Source of the DNA: UBA1756 sp045130235
GTDB lineage: Bacteria; Bacteroidota; Bacteroidia; Bacteroidales; WCHB1-69
NCBI GenBank assembly: GCA_045130235.1
Contig: JBGUPJ010000036.1
Location: 117,454-181,453 of the forward strand
Direction of reading: 5' to 3'
DNA: 64,000 bases
A program made the translations under genes and the position numbers. The notes beneath the pieces are model-generated. The model searched no databases. It was not told the DNA's origin and saw only the letters and a list, made by a program, of their open reading frames with translations. Below are positions 1-8,176 of this stretch, one piece after another. Numbering within the stretch: position 1 is the stretch's first letter; the number at the start of each line of letters is the position of its first letter.

Positions 1-1068
1 GTTTTTGTCAACTTTGGTCCAATAATATTGATAGCCACCCTGGTTGTTCTGTGCAAGTTCTTTTTGAATCTTGGGGAGGTAGCGGTTGATTTTCGTAAGG
101 CTGGTATCAGCGAGGGTCATGTTCACCACAGCATGGTCGCGGGGGTGGGTAGAGCATTTTTTCAGGATGGCGTTGAAGGCTTGCTTCTCATTTTCATCTT
201 CGGCAGAAGCAGCGAGTCTCTCAACGGCATTACGGAATGCGGTCGGATGGTTTTCTGAGAGGGGAACGACCTTCCAGAATTCGAGCTGTGCGGTACTCTG
301 GAGGAGGTTTTCAACACGCTCTTTGTCTTTCACACCGGGGAGCTCCACGACGATACGGCCGGAGGCATCCTTCTGGATGGTGGGCTGGGTAACACCGTAG
401 CGGTCCACACGCTTGCTGAGGATTTTGAGGGTGGACTCCACCGTTTCGTTACGAAGTTCGCGGAAACGCTCGATGATCTGCTCGTTCGTAGCGTTGGGCA
501 TACCAAGTCCATCCTTGCCACCGAAGAATTTGGAGAGACGCTGGCCTTTTGCCAAATCTTGGTAAATATCCAAGAAGTCTTCTCCGGTAGCGCCCTTATT
601 ATATTTGGCAACAGCCTGGTCGAAAATCTTATGGAAATCAGAATTTTCGTCTTCGCTATACATCTGGTCGCACTTCTGAATCACGAGCTCGGGAGAGGAG
701 ACCACGAGGGTGATGCTCATACCGCCCTGGAGGTCAAGACCGAGGTTGATCTCTTTCTCTTTGCAACTGCTATAGGTGAGGCCAAACCAGACGGATGAGT
801 CTTTCATACCGTCGAGGTACTCGCGTTCAAGAGCGGTTTGCACATCGTTCTTGATACGGGAGAGGGCAAGCTCATTCGGTTCTTCCCCCTTGTCGGCCTT
901 ATATGCATCTATCTGGGTTTTGAGTGCCTTCTCGTAGGCGTCGCCAGAGGTGGCATATTCTTTGGCATCCTTTTCAATACCCTTCGTCACCACGGTAAAG
1001 GAGAGGCAGTAAAGACATGCGAGTGAGATAAGAATCGTAAAAAATAAAACTAAACCTTTGTTTCGCAT
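1..1068 (-). CDS. secDF: Protein translocase subunit SecDF, 5' part (cut by window edge)
   Basis: Reading the minus strand from the ATG at 1066-1068 gives 356 uninterrupted codons to the left edge, so stop codon and 3' part lie outside the window. The product opens with one membrane segment (about residues 5-25), then a periplasmic region with the SecD signature LGLDLQGGM at about 109-117 and the P1 stretch VDRYGV...IVVELPGV. SecD/SecF use the proton-motive force to help SecYEG export proteins across the inner membrane; in Bacteroidota the two are commonly one fused chain of about 1000 residues. That this copy is fused is inferred from the phylum, because only the SecD N-terminal third is visible. 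Transcription likely starts from the -7 box at 1130-1137. Confidence 0.93.
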   Translation of the reverse strand, partial: MRNKGLVLFFTILISLACLYCLSFTVVTKGIEKDAKEYATSGDAYEKALKTQIDAYKADKGEEPNELALSRIKNDVQTALEREYLDGMKDSSVWFGLTYSSCKEKEINLGLDLQGGMSITLVVSSPELVIQKCDQMYSEDENSDFHKIFDQAVAKYNKGATGEDFLDIYQDLAKGQRLSKFFGGKDGLGMPNATNEQIIERFRELRNETVESTLKILSKRVDRYGVTQPTIQKDASGRIVVELPGVKDKERVENLLQSTAQLEFWKVVPLSENHPTAFRNAVERLAASAEDENEKQAFNAILKKCSTHPRDHAVVNMTLADTSLTKINRYLPKIQKELAQNNQGGYQYYWTKVDKN

Positions 1069-1129
1069 AAAGCTTATCTATTTGATTTTTAACTATTTAT
1101 AATATTTTTTCAGATAATTTTTGAGTTTG

Positions 1130-1137
1130 CAAATATA
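1130..1137 (-). promoter_or_regulatory. -7 box of secDF promoter
   Basis: Minus-strand TATATTTG fits the Bacteroidota -7 consensus TAnnTTTG. A TTG that could serve as -33 lies 18 nt upstream (1156-1158). It is 62 nt from the secDF ATG. Confidence 0.6.
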
Positions 1138-1241
1138 CAAAAAATTTAAATCGTGCAACAACCTCAAAATCTTTATTTTTTATCAAAAATCAGTGGTGAT
1201 TATTTTTGTATGAAATAGTATTGTAATCCGACAAAAAATCG

Positions 1242-1249
1242 TACTTTTG
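1242..1249 (+). promoter_or_regulatory. -7 box of the MFS transporter promoter
   Basis: TACTTTTG matches TAnnTTTG and lies 47 nt before the ATG at 1297. TATTG at 1219-1223 is a possible -33 box at 18 nt. It is divergent from the secDF promoter. Confidence 0.6.
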
Positions 1250-1296
1250 CCCGCCAAATTTTGACAATTTATTTATTAACAAAATCTATATTTATT

Positions 1297-3258
1297 ATGA
1301 GTGAAAAACTTGCAACATTAAGAGACAAGGCGGGCGTACGCTGGACAGCCTTGCTGCTGCTGGCGTTGGCCATGTTCTGCAGCTATGTTTTCATGGACAT
1401 TTTGTCACCGATTAAGGACCTCATGCAGGAGACCCGCGGATGGGACAGCGGTGCATTTGGCAGAATGCAGGGTGCCGAGGTGTTCCTCAACGTCTATGTC
1501 TTCTTCCTCATTTTTGCTGGTATCATTTTGGACAAGATGGGAGTGCGCTTCACGGCAGTGCTTTCTGGTGCTGTGATGCTCGTGGGTGGTATCATCAAGT
1601 TCTATGCCTGTACGGAAGGCTTTGATAACACCGGTCTGGGCCAGTGGTTCGGCAACCATTTCAACTGGCATCTCACCATTCCGATTCTCAAAGATATTCC
1701 ACCGTTTGCTGAAGGCATGCCTGGGTCAGCGAAATTTGCGGCCATTGGTTTTATGATTTTCGGTTGCGGTTGTGAGATGGCCGGTATCACCGTGAGCCGT
1801 GGTATCGTGAAATGGTTCAAAGGTCGCGAGACGGCTTTGGCCATGGGTTCTGAGATGGCCCTCGCCCGTCTGGGTGTCGCCACCTGTATGATTTTCTCCC
1901 CCTTCTTCGCCAAACTCGGTGGCGGGGTTCATGTTGAGAATTCCGTCAAGTTCGGCGTGGTACTGCTCTGCATCGCCCTTATGATGTTCATCGTCTATTT
2001 CTTCATGGATAAGAAATTGGATGCCCAGACTGGTGAGGCCGAAGAGAAGGACGATCCCTTCAAGATCAGCGACTTGGGCAAGATTTTCTCCAGCCTCGGA
2101 TTCTGGTTGGTTGCTCTACTCTGCGTGCTTTATTATAGCGCCATCTTCCCGTTCCAGAAATATGCTGTCAACATGCTGCAATGCAACCTCACCCTTGAGG
2201 AGCCCCGCATTCTGAATGGCGAAGCCAAATTCGACGATTTCGGACAGCCCATCGTCCTGAATGATACAACTATCAGCATGGAGGAAGCTGTTGCCACCCA
2301 AAACACGGCCGCTGCCGACACGGTGCTCAAGGTCGCTTATGGTGATTCTATCCGCACGATCAACATGCCCCACCTCAGCGCTGAAAATAACATTGTGAAG
2401 TATGAAATGCTTAGCGGCAACAGAATGACCTTCATCAACGGCAAAGATACGATTTTGGATACGCTGCCCGGAACGGCCCTTGCAGCCGGGGATGAGATTT
2501 CGTTTGTTCACGGCGAACAGACCGTTAAAGCCACAGTTGAGAACAACTTCTGGGCCAACCAGCTGGTAACTGTGATACAATATATTATCATGTTGCTCGT
2601 CGCCATCTGTGCCTTCACCAGCAACTTTATCAAAAACAACAAGGGCCTGAAGTACGGCTTGATGGCCTTAGCATGTGTGGCTTTGGTAGTTTTCTGCTAC
2701 ATGGGTTATATGCGCGGCACCGCAGAGACCATCTTCGCAGTGTTCCCGCTATTGGCAGTGGCCATCACCCCCATTTTGGGCAACTATGTGGACCACAAGG
2801 GTAAGGCCGCCACTATGCTGATGCTAGGTTCCATCCTGTTGGTGGCCTGCCACCTCACCTTCGCTTTCATCCTCCCGGGATTCAAGGGCAATGCTATCGG
2901 AGGCACCATCGTGGCATACGTCACCATCCTTGTCCTTGGCGCTTCATTCTCCTTGGTACCCGCAGCTCTTTGGCCGAGCGTGCCGAAGCTGGTGGATGAA
3001 AAGATCATCGGTTCCGCCTACGCCGCCATTTTCTGGATTCAGAACATCGGTCTCGGCTTGTTCCCGGCTCTGATCGGTTCTGTGCTTACCAGCACCAATG
3101 CCAAAGGCACCGCTGCCCACGACCTCGACTACACTTGGGCTCTCGTGATGCTGGCCGCCCTCGGTATCGCCGCTCTCCTTATCTCCATCTACCTCAAGGC
3201 TGTGGATAAGAAGAAAGGCTATGGTCTGGAAGAACCCAATATCAAGAAAGCTGAATAA
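1297..3258 (+). CDS. MFS transporter with a large periplasmic insertion
   Basis: A 653-residue inner-membrane carrier. The N-terminal half has a membrane-segment pattern typical of the major facilitator superfamily, with a short DKMGVR loop after the second segment (about residue 85), as in MFS motif A. Unusually, about 120 hydrophilic residues (roughly 295-415) sit between two membrane segments in the middle of the protein, making it much longer than the usual 400-450. The chosen start (MSEKLATL) is the first ATG after the promoter box at 1242-1249; the in-frame TTG at 1261 would place the start almost on the promoter. The substrate cannot be told from sequence. A 12-bp stem terminator follows, so the gene is probably monocistronic. 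Confidence 0.85.
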   Translation: MSEKLATLRDKAGVRWTALLLLALAMFCSYVFMDILSPIKDLMQETRGWDSGAFGRMQGAEVFLNVYVFFLIFAGIILDKMGVRFTAVLSGAVMLVGGIIKFYACTEGFDNTGLGQWFGNHFNWHLTIPILKDIPPFAEGMPGSAKFAAIGFMIFGCGCEMAGITVSRGIVKWFKGRETALAMGSEMALARLGVATCMIFSPFFAKLGGGVHVENSVKFGVVLLCIALMMFIVYFFMDKKLDAQTGEAEEKDDPFKISDLGKIFSSLGFWLVALLCVLYYSAIFPFQKYAVNMLQCNLTLEEPRILNGEAKFDDFGQPIVLNDTTISMEEAVATQNTAAADTVLKVAYGDSIRTINMPHLSAENNIVKYEMLSGNRMTFINGKDTILDTLPGTALAAGDEISFVHGEQTVKATVENNFWANQLVTVIQYIIMLLVAICAFTSNFIKNNKGLKYGLMALACVALVVFCYMGYMRGTAETIFAVFPLLAVAITPILGNYVDHKGKAATMLMLGSILLVACHLTFAFILPGFKGNAIGGTIVAYVTILVLGASFSLVPAALWPSVPKLVDEKIIGSAYAAIFWIQNIGLGLFPALIGSVLTSTNAKGTAAHDLDYTWALVMLAALGIAALLISIYLKAVDKKKGYGLEEPNIKKAE

Positions 3259-3281
3259 CTGAAAACAGTTTAATGATATTC

Positions 3282-3340
3282 AAGAAGTTAAGGGGCGAAG
3301 AAGTTGGTTCGTAGGCTGCTTCCTCCTTAACTTCTTCTTT
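3282..3340 (+). terminator. Hairpin terminator after the MFS gene
   Basis: Perfect 12-bp arms (3282-3293 and 3325-3336) enclose a 31-nt loop and run into CTTTTAT. It ends just before the M16 peptidase start. Confidence 0.6.
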
Positions 3341-3347
3341 TATCTCT

Positions 3348-4580
3348 ATGTCTGAAAACCTTTCCATTTACACTTTAGCCAACGGCATCCGCGTCATCCA
3401 CGAGGAGGTGGCCTCGCCCATCTCGCACCTCGGCGTCATCATCAACGCCGGCACCCGCGACGAGGCCGACAACCTGAACGGCATCGCCCACTTTGTGGAG
3501 CATACCCTCTTCAAGGGCACCACGCACCGCAACAGCTACCAGCTCACCAAGCGCATCGAAAATGCCGGCGGCGAACTCAACGCCAGCACCGCCAAAGAGG
3601 AGACCTGCTTTCACGCCTCCTTCCTGTCGGCAGAGTACCGCCACGCCTTCGAAATCCTCGCCGACATCCTCTTCCACTCCACCTTTCCTGAAAAAGAAAT
3701 CATCAAAGAGAAAGATGTGGTGCTGGAAGAGATCAACTATTACAAGGACACACCCGCCGAACTCATCTTCGACGAGATTGAAGAGATGGCATTCGCTGGG
3801 CACCCCCTTGGACGCAACATCCTCGGCAGCAAGCAGTCGCTCAAACGCATCGGACGGCAGGACATTCTCAACTTTGTAAAAAGTAGGTACACCGCCGACC
3901 ATATCGTGGTGGCCTCGGTGGGGAATCTTTCGCATTCCTCCTTTTTAAAACATTGTAACCAATATTTCAACCAGCCCATCGCCTCACAGTGCGCCAACAG
4001 CCGCTCGCCATTCAGCCACTACTCCCCTACCCACCTGGTGAAGCACAAGAACACCACACAGTCACATGTGATGCTGTGCAACACCGCCTTCTCGTTCCAG
4101 GAGGAGGGCCGACTGCCCCTGACGCTGCTCACCAACCTGCTGGGCGGACAAGCCAGCAGCGCCCGCCTCAACGTGAGCATCCGCGAGCGACGGGGCCTCG
4201 CCTATACGGTGGAGGCCAACTACTCGCCTTTTACCGACAGCGGTCTTTTCACCGTATATATCGGCTGCGACAAAGAGGAGGTGGAAAGATGTATCGACTT
4301 GACTTATAAAGAATTGCAAAAACTCTGCACCCAGAAATTGGGCACCATACAGTTGCACACCGCACAGAAGCAGTTCATCGGACAGCTGGCCATCACCAAC
4401 GAGGCCAAACTCAACGAGATGCTCTCCATCGGGCGTAGTGCGCTGTTTTTCAACGAGGTGGAGACCACAGAAAGTTCGTTCCAGAAGGTGGAGGCCATCA
4501 CCGCCGATGAGATTTTAGAGGCCGCCAACCGCATCTTCATCCCCGACCAATTTTCATCATTGATATATAGCGGAAAATAA
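3348..4580 (+). CDS. M16 family zinc metallopeptidase (insulinase/processing-peptidase type)
   Basis: A 410-residue protein with the inverted zinc motif HFVEH (H48, E51, H52) and a downstream Glu pair at about 127-128 (VVLEEIN) that supplies the third zinc ligand. The length and the C-terminal domain with RERRGLAYTVEA, the usual M16 substrate-contact segment, fit the M16B half-size enzymes that work as dimers. There is no signal peptide, so a cytoplasmic location is likely. It starts a run with the lipoprotein (12-nt gap) and the kinase/RapZ gene (23-nt gap). The natural substrate is unknown. Confidence 0.92.
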   Translation: MSENLSIYTLANGIRVIHEEVASPISHLGVIINAGTRDEADNLNGIAHFVEHTLFKGTTHRNSYQLTKRIENAGGELNASTAKEETCFHASFLSAEYRHAFEILADILFHSTFPEKEIIKEKDVVLEEINYYKDTPAELIFDEIEEMAFAGHPLGRNILGSKQSLKRIGRQDILNFVKSRYTADHIVVASVGNLSHSSFLKHCNQYFNQPIASQCANSRSPFSHYSPTHLVKHKNTTQSHVMLCNTAFSFQEEGRLPLTLLTNLLGGQASSARLNVSIRERRGLAYTVEANYSPFTDSGLFTVYIGCDKEEVERCIDLTYKELQKLCTQKLGTIQLHTAQKQFIGQLAITNEAKLNEMLSIGRSALFFNEVETTESSFQKVEAITADEILEAANRIFIPDQFSSLIYSGK

Positions 4581-4592
4581 ATTATATAATAT

Positions 4593-5675
4593 ATGAAAAG
4601 AATCACCCTACTGATAACCTGTGTGTTGTGCATGGCGCTGATAGGCGGCGCGTGCAAAAAGAAACAACCCACTGAGAAGCCCGCCTCCATGACCGAGCAA
4701 CAGAAAAAAGAGGCCGTTGCCACCTTCATCAAAGAGGCCGAAAAGAGTGTCCGCGACGGCAAGGCCGATTTCCTCAACAACGCCGTTGACACGGTCGCGC
4801 TGAAAGCGGCGGCGGAGAAGAAAGGCTCCGCACTTGACATTGGGGCTGGAATGGATATTTTCTATGGCAACTGTGCCTTCGGTGACTATCTGTGCGACAT
4901 TGAGGAGAGCGGCGGCAGCTTCCGCTTCGACACCCTCTATGTGAAAAACGGCCAGCACCACGTTGTGCTGCGCACCTACGATGACAATGGCAATTTCCAG
5001 TTTGAAGATTTGCTGATAGGATTCAAAAAGGGAAAAGCGGTCATCCAAGACGCCTTCCTCTACTCCATCACCTCCAACCTGTCCGACAAAATCGCTTCAG
5101 AAAGCACGCTCAATGTCTTCATGACCATCGACAATCCTACGGCGGATGCCCGCAACATGATTATGGCCACGGCACTTTGCGCCAACGGCGAATATGGTCA
5201 GATGTGGAAACTGCTCAACGAGCAGAAAGCTAACCTGCAGCAGTTCACCAGTTTCTACAAGTTCTACACCATCGGGTTGCACGAATGCTCGACCAACTTC
5301 GCCGGCGACCTCGAAGTCCTTGGTGCCGACATGCGGTTCAACCTCTACCATCAGCTGTGCCATGCCATCCGTACCGGCAATGCGGAGGCCGCCATGCAGC
5401 ATATCTCGCAGCTCATCGACTACACTGGCGACGATCCCATCTACTGGGTGCTTTACGCCAAGGCGCTGACCAACGCCAAGCAGTATCAAGAAGCCCTTGC
5501 CGCCTACAACACCGCCAAGCAGGGCATGGATTACATCTGGGACATCTGGACCGGCGAACTGGTTTGTTACAAACAGTTGCACAACACCGAAAGCTTCAAC
5601 AACTGTCTGCAAGCCGGCAAAATCCTGTACGGCTTGAGCGACGATGAAATCGCCGACATGGGACGCAATTTCTAA
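4593..5675 (+). CDS. Lipoprotein of unknown function, TPR-like C-terminal half
   Basis: A 360-residue protein starting with a lipoprotein signal peptide; the candidate acylated Cys is in LIGGAC (about residue 21), followed by Lys residues. The C-terminal part (about 230-340) is helical with a TPR-like segment (YWVLYAKALTNAKQYQEALAAYNTAKQGM). I recognise no family. It sits 12 nt after the M16 peptidase and 23 nt before the kinase/RapZ fusion, so it is probably co-transcribed. An envelope role is inferred from the lipobox only. Confidence 0.75.
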   Translation: MKRITLLITCVLCMALIGGACKKKQPTEKPASMTEQQKKEAVATFIKEAEKSVRDGKADFLNNAVDTVALKAAAEKKGSALDIGAGMDIFYGNCAFGDYLCDIEESGGSFRFDTLYVKNGQHHVVLRTYDDNGNFQFEDLLIGFKKGKAVIQDAFLYSITSNLSDKIASESTLNVFMTIDNPTADARNMIMATALCANGEYGQMWKLLNEQKANLQQFTSFYKFYTIGLHECSTNFAGDLEVLGADMRFNLYHQLCHAIRTGNAEAAMQHISQLIDYTGDDPIYWVLYAKALTNAKQYQEALAAYNTAKQGMDYIWDIWTGELVCYKQLHNTESFNNCLQAGKILYGLSDDEIADMGRNF

Positions 5676-5698
5676 CCTTTCATCTAAAAACACCCACC

Positions 5699-7126
5699 AT
5701 GTTCGAACCCACACGTTTACTGCAATTGGCCGCCTCGTACACCTCCACGGCGGTCACTGAAAGCAGCCGCATCGCACAGTCCGGCTCGCACCGCATCTAC
5801 ACCCGCCTCTTCCTCGCCGACGGCACCACCCTGATGGGCGTGTTCAACGACGACGTGAAAGAGAACGAGGCCTTCTTCACCTTCACCAACTTCTTCTACC
5901 GCGAAGGCATCAACGTGCCGCAGCTGCTGACGGTGAGCGACGACCGGCAGTACTACCTACTCTCCGACCTCGGCGACGAGACGCTGTTCAGCTACCTGTC
6001 GCGCCGGAAAGAGGAGTGCGGCGGCGAGCTGCCCAGCGACGTGGTGGACTACTTCAAGGCGGCGTTGCACGAGCTGGTGCGCATACAGCTGTGCGGCCGC
6101 AAGAATTTCGACTTCTCGGTATGCTACCCCCGCGAAGCCTTCGACCGCCAGTCGATGCAGTGGGACCTCAACTACTTCAAGTACTTCTTCCTCAAGGTGG
6201 CCTACATTCCGTTCGATGAGCAGAGACTGGAGGACGACTTCCAAACGCTGATGGACTATCTTGAGGAAACACCCTCCGACTTCTTCCTGTTCCGTGACTT
6301 CCAGTCGCGCAACATTATGATTAAAGATAATGATGTATATTTTATTGATTATCAAGGAGGAAGAAAAGGCGCTTTACAATACGATGTGGCCTCGTTGCTC
6401 TTTCAGGCGCGGGCGGGGCTGTCGGACCAACTGCGCGAGCAGTTGTTGGAATACTACTTGCAGGAGCTTCAGCAACAGCTGGAGGTTGATGCGGACGACT
6501 TCCGCAGTCGCTACTACGGTTTTGTGCTGATACGGGCGTTGCAGGTGCTGGGAGCTTACGGCTATCGCGGATATTTTGAGCGGAAGACCCACTTTTTGCA
6601 AAGCATCCCGCCGGCGGTGGAGAATATTCGTTATTTAATTGAAAATAAAAAGATTACGATTGATATTCCAGAATTAGAGAAGGTGATGAAAGCCATCACG
6701 GCACGGCGGTGGACCCCCGAAAAGAGCGAGGACGGCAAGCTGACGGTGGTGGTGAAAAGTTTCTCATACAAGAAGGGCATTCCGCAGGACGAATCCGACA
6801 ACGGCGGCGGCTTTGTGTTCGACTGCCGCGCGCTGCCAAACCCAGGACGCGAGAAAGCCTACCGCAACTTCACCGGCCAAGATACCTGTGTGATTGAGTA
6901 TTTGGAGAAATATCCTGAGGTGGCGGAGTTCAAGCAGCACCTGTTTGCCATTGTGGATATGAGCGTGGACAACTACTTGGAGCGGCACTTCACGCACTTG
7001 TGTGTCAACTGCGGCTGCACGGGCGGGCAGCACCGGTCGGTGTATTTCGCCCAGAGCATCGCCGACCACCTCCGCGCCAAGTACCCGCAAATCAACGTGG
7101 TGCTACAGCACAGAGAACAAGAATAA
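5699..7126 (+). CDS. Aminoglycoside-phosphotransferase-fold kinase fused to a RapZ C-terminal domain
   Basis: A 475-residue two-domain protein. Residues 1-320 look like an APH-fold small-molecule kinase, with catalytic loop FRDFQSRNIM (about 197-206) and metal-binding DYQGG after it. This group includes the cell-wall sugar kinase AmgK. Residues 345-475 match the C-terminal domain of RapZ (YvcJ), including CVNCGCTGGQHRSV near the end; the RapZ N-terminal P-loop domain is absent. In E. coli the RapZ C-terminal domain binds glucosamine-6-phosphate. A role in phosphorylating or sensing amino sugars of peptidoglycan is therefore an inference. The uridylyltransferase MurU, partner of AmgK in recycling, is not next to it; the gene is convergent with an AraC regulator 4 nt away. 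Confidence 0.85.
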   Translation: MFEPTRLLQLAASYTSTAVTESSRIAQSGSHRIYTRLFLADGTTLMGVFNDDVKENEAFFTFTNFFYREGINVPQLLTVSDDRQYYLLSDLGDETLFSYLSRRKEECGGELPSDVVDYFKAALHELVRIQLCGRKNFDFSVCYPREAFDRQSMQWDLNYFKYFFLKVAYIPFDEQRLEDDFQTLMDYLEETPSDFFLFRDFQSRNIMIKDNDVYFIDYQGGRKGALQYDVASLLFQARAGLSDQLREQLLEYYLQELQQQLEVDADDFRSRYYGFVLIRALQVLGAYGYRGYFERKTHFLQSIPPAVENIRYLIENKKITIDIPELEKVMKAITARRWTPEKSEDGKLTVVVKSFSYKKGIPQDESDNGGGFVFDCRALPNPGREKAYRNFTGQDTCVIEYLEKYPEVAEFKQHLFAIVDMSVDNYLERHFTHLCVNCGCTGGQHRSVYFAQSIADHLRAKYPQINVVLQHREQE

Positions 7127-7130
7127 CCTA

Positions 7131-8018
7131 CTAATTCTTCTCTCTCTTTTCTCGAAACACCTTCGGACTCACCCCCACCTCACGGCGGAAGAAGGTACCG
7201 AAGTGGCTCTGATTACGGAAACCGAGACGGTCGGCGATTTGCTGCACCGGGAGGCTGGTAGTCAGCAGCAGCGACTTGGCCTGACGAATGAGGTTGTAGG
7301 CGATGCACTCGCCCGCACTCCGACCCGTAACCTGCTTCACCACGTTGCCGATGTACTTGGGTGTGAGGCACATCTCGATGGCGTACCAGTCGATGGCATG
7401 TTGCTCGTGGCAGTGCCGCTCTACCAAGGCAAGAAACTGTCCTGCAAGCTCTTCCGCTCGGGACAATGAGTGCAGCTGAGCGAAAGACTTGTCGTAAAAA
7501 CCGTAAACGAAATGGGCCATCGAACGCACAAGGTCGAGCGCCACCTCGCGGGCATTGCTGATGTCGGGAGTCTGAATCACATCACGCAGCAGGTCGAAGT
7601 AATGCAGGGCCACCCGCATCTGCTGTTCGGTCAGCGGAAACACCGGCCGCATATATGCCCGTATGTGTGCTTCACCCGACAGATTCAGATGAAGGTCTTC
7701 TCCAAAGTGCGGGGAGAAGACCAGCACGTATTGCAGGTAGTCGTCGCTCGCCTCCACCACTTGGATAGGCTGGTTGATAAGGATGGACGAAAAACAGGGG
7801 GCCTCCAGTTCGTACCGCTGGTGGTTGATGTTGGCGGTAATGCGTCCGCGCACGAGGAGGTTCAAAGCGTAATCGGCGGTCTGGAAATACTCGGGAAGCG
7901 ACATTGCCGCCCCTTCGATGACGGCAACCCGCAACTCATCACCAAGGCGGATCTGGCTGGTGGTGTTGTCAACTTCGCGCAAAATGGGGAGTTCGTGGGA
8001 GGGTGTTGTGGAAATCAT
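7131..8018 (-). CDS. AraC family transcriptional regulator
   Basis: A 295-residue protein. The N-terminal 170 residues are a cupin-like sensing region; the C-terminal 100 form the double helix-turn-helix of AraC/XylS proteins, ending in IADRLGFRNQSHFGTFFRREVGVSPKVFR, the conserved second HTH. It is transcribed away from the secreted glycosidase at 8177, which makes that gene (and perhaps the phosphatase after it) a plausible target. The ligand is unknown. A -7 box lies 26 nt before its ATG. Confidence 0.92.
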   Translation of the reverse strand: MISTTPSHELPILREVDNTTSQIRLGDELRVAVIEGAAMSLPEYFQTADYALNLLVRGRITANINHQRYELEAPCFSSILINQPIQVVEASDDYLQYVLVFSPHFGEDLHLNLSGEAHIRAYMRPVFPLTEQQMRVALHYFDLLRDVIQTPDISNAREVALDLVRSMAHFVYGFYDKSFAQLHSLSRAEELAGQFLALVERHCHEQHAIDWYAIEMCLTPKYIGNVVKQVTGRSAGECIAYNLIRQAKSLLLTTSLPVQQIADRLGFRNQSHFGTFFRREVGVSPKVFREKREKN

Positions 8019-8043
8019 TTTGAATCATTAATGATTGGAAATG

Positions 8044-8051
8044 CAAAAATA
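8044..8051 (-). promoter_or_regulatory. -7 box of the AraC gene promoter
   Basis: Minus-strand TATTTTTG fits TAnnTTTG, 26 nt before the ATG at 8018. Confidence 0.55.
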
Positions 8052-8096
8052 CGATATTTTTTAATGTGGAAAATAGAACAATATTTGCCACTCTAA

Positions 8097-8132
8097 CAAC
8101 ATTGATCAATAACGAAAAATGTTGTAATTTAG
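8097..8132 (+). promoter_or_regulatory. Possible operator and promoter of the glycosidase gene
   Basis: Arms CAACATT (8097-8103) and AATGTTG (8118-8124) form an inverted repeat that also contains the palindrome ATTGATCAAT (8101-8110). A weak -7 box, TAATTTAG (8125-8132), follows directly. The position over the expected -33 region between divergent araC-type and glycosidase genes suggests a regulator site; this is inference. Confidence 0.35.
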
Positions 8133-8176
8133 CGCTTTCATTATTTAGAAATTATATTATTAAAAATCAATAAATT

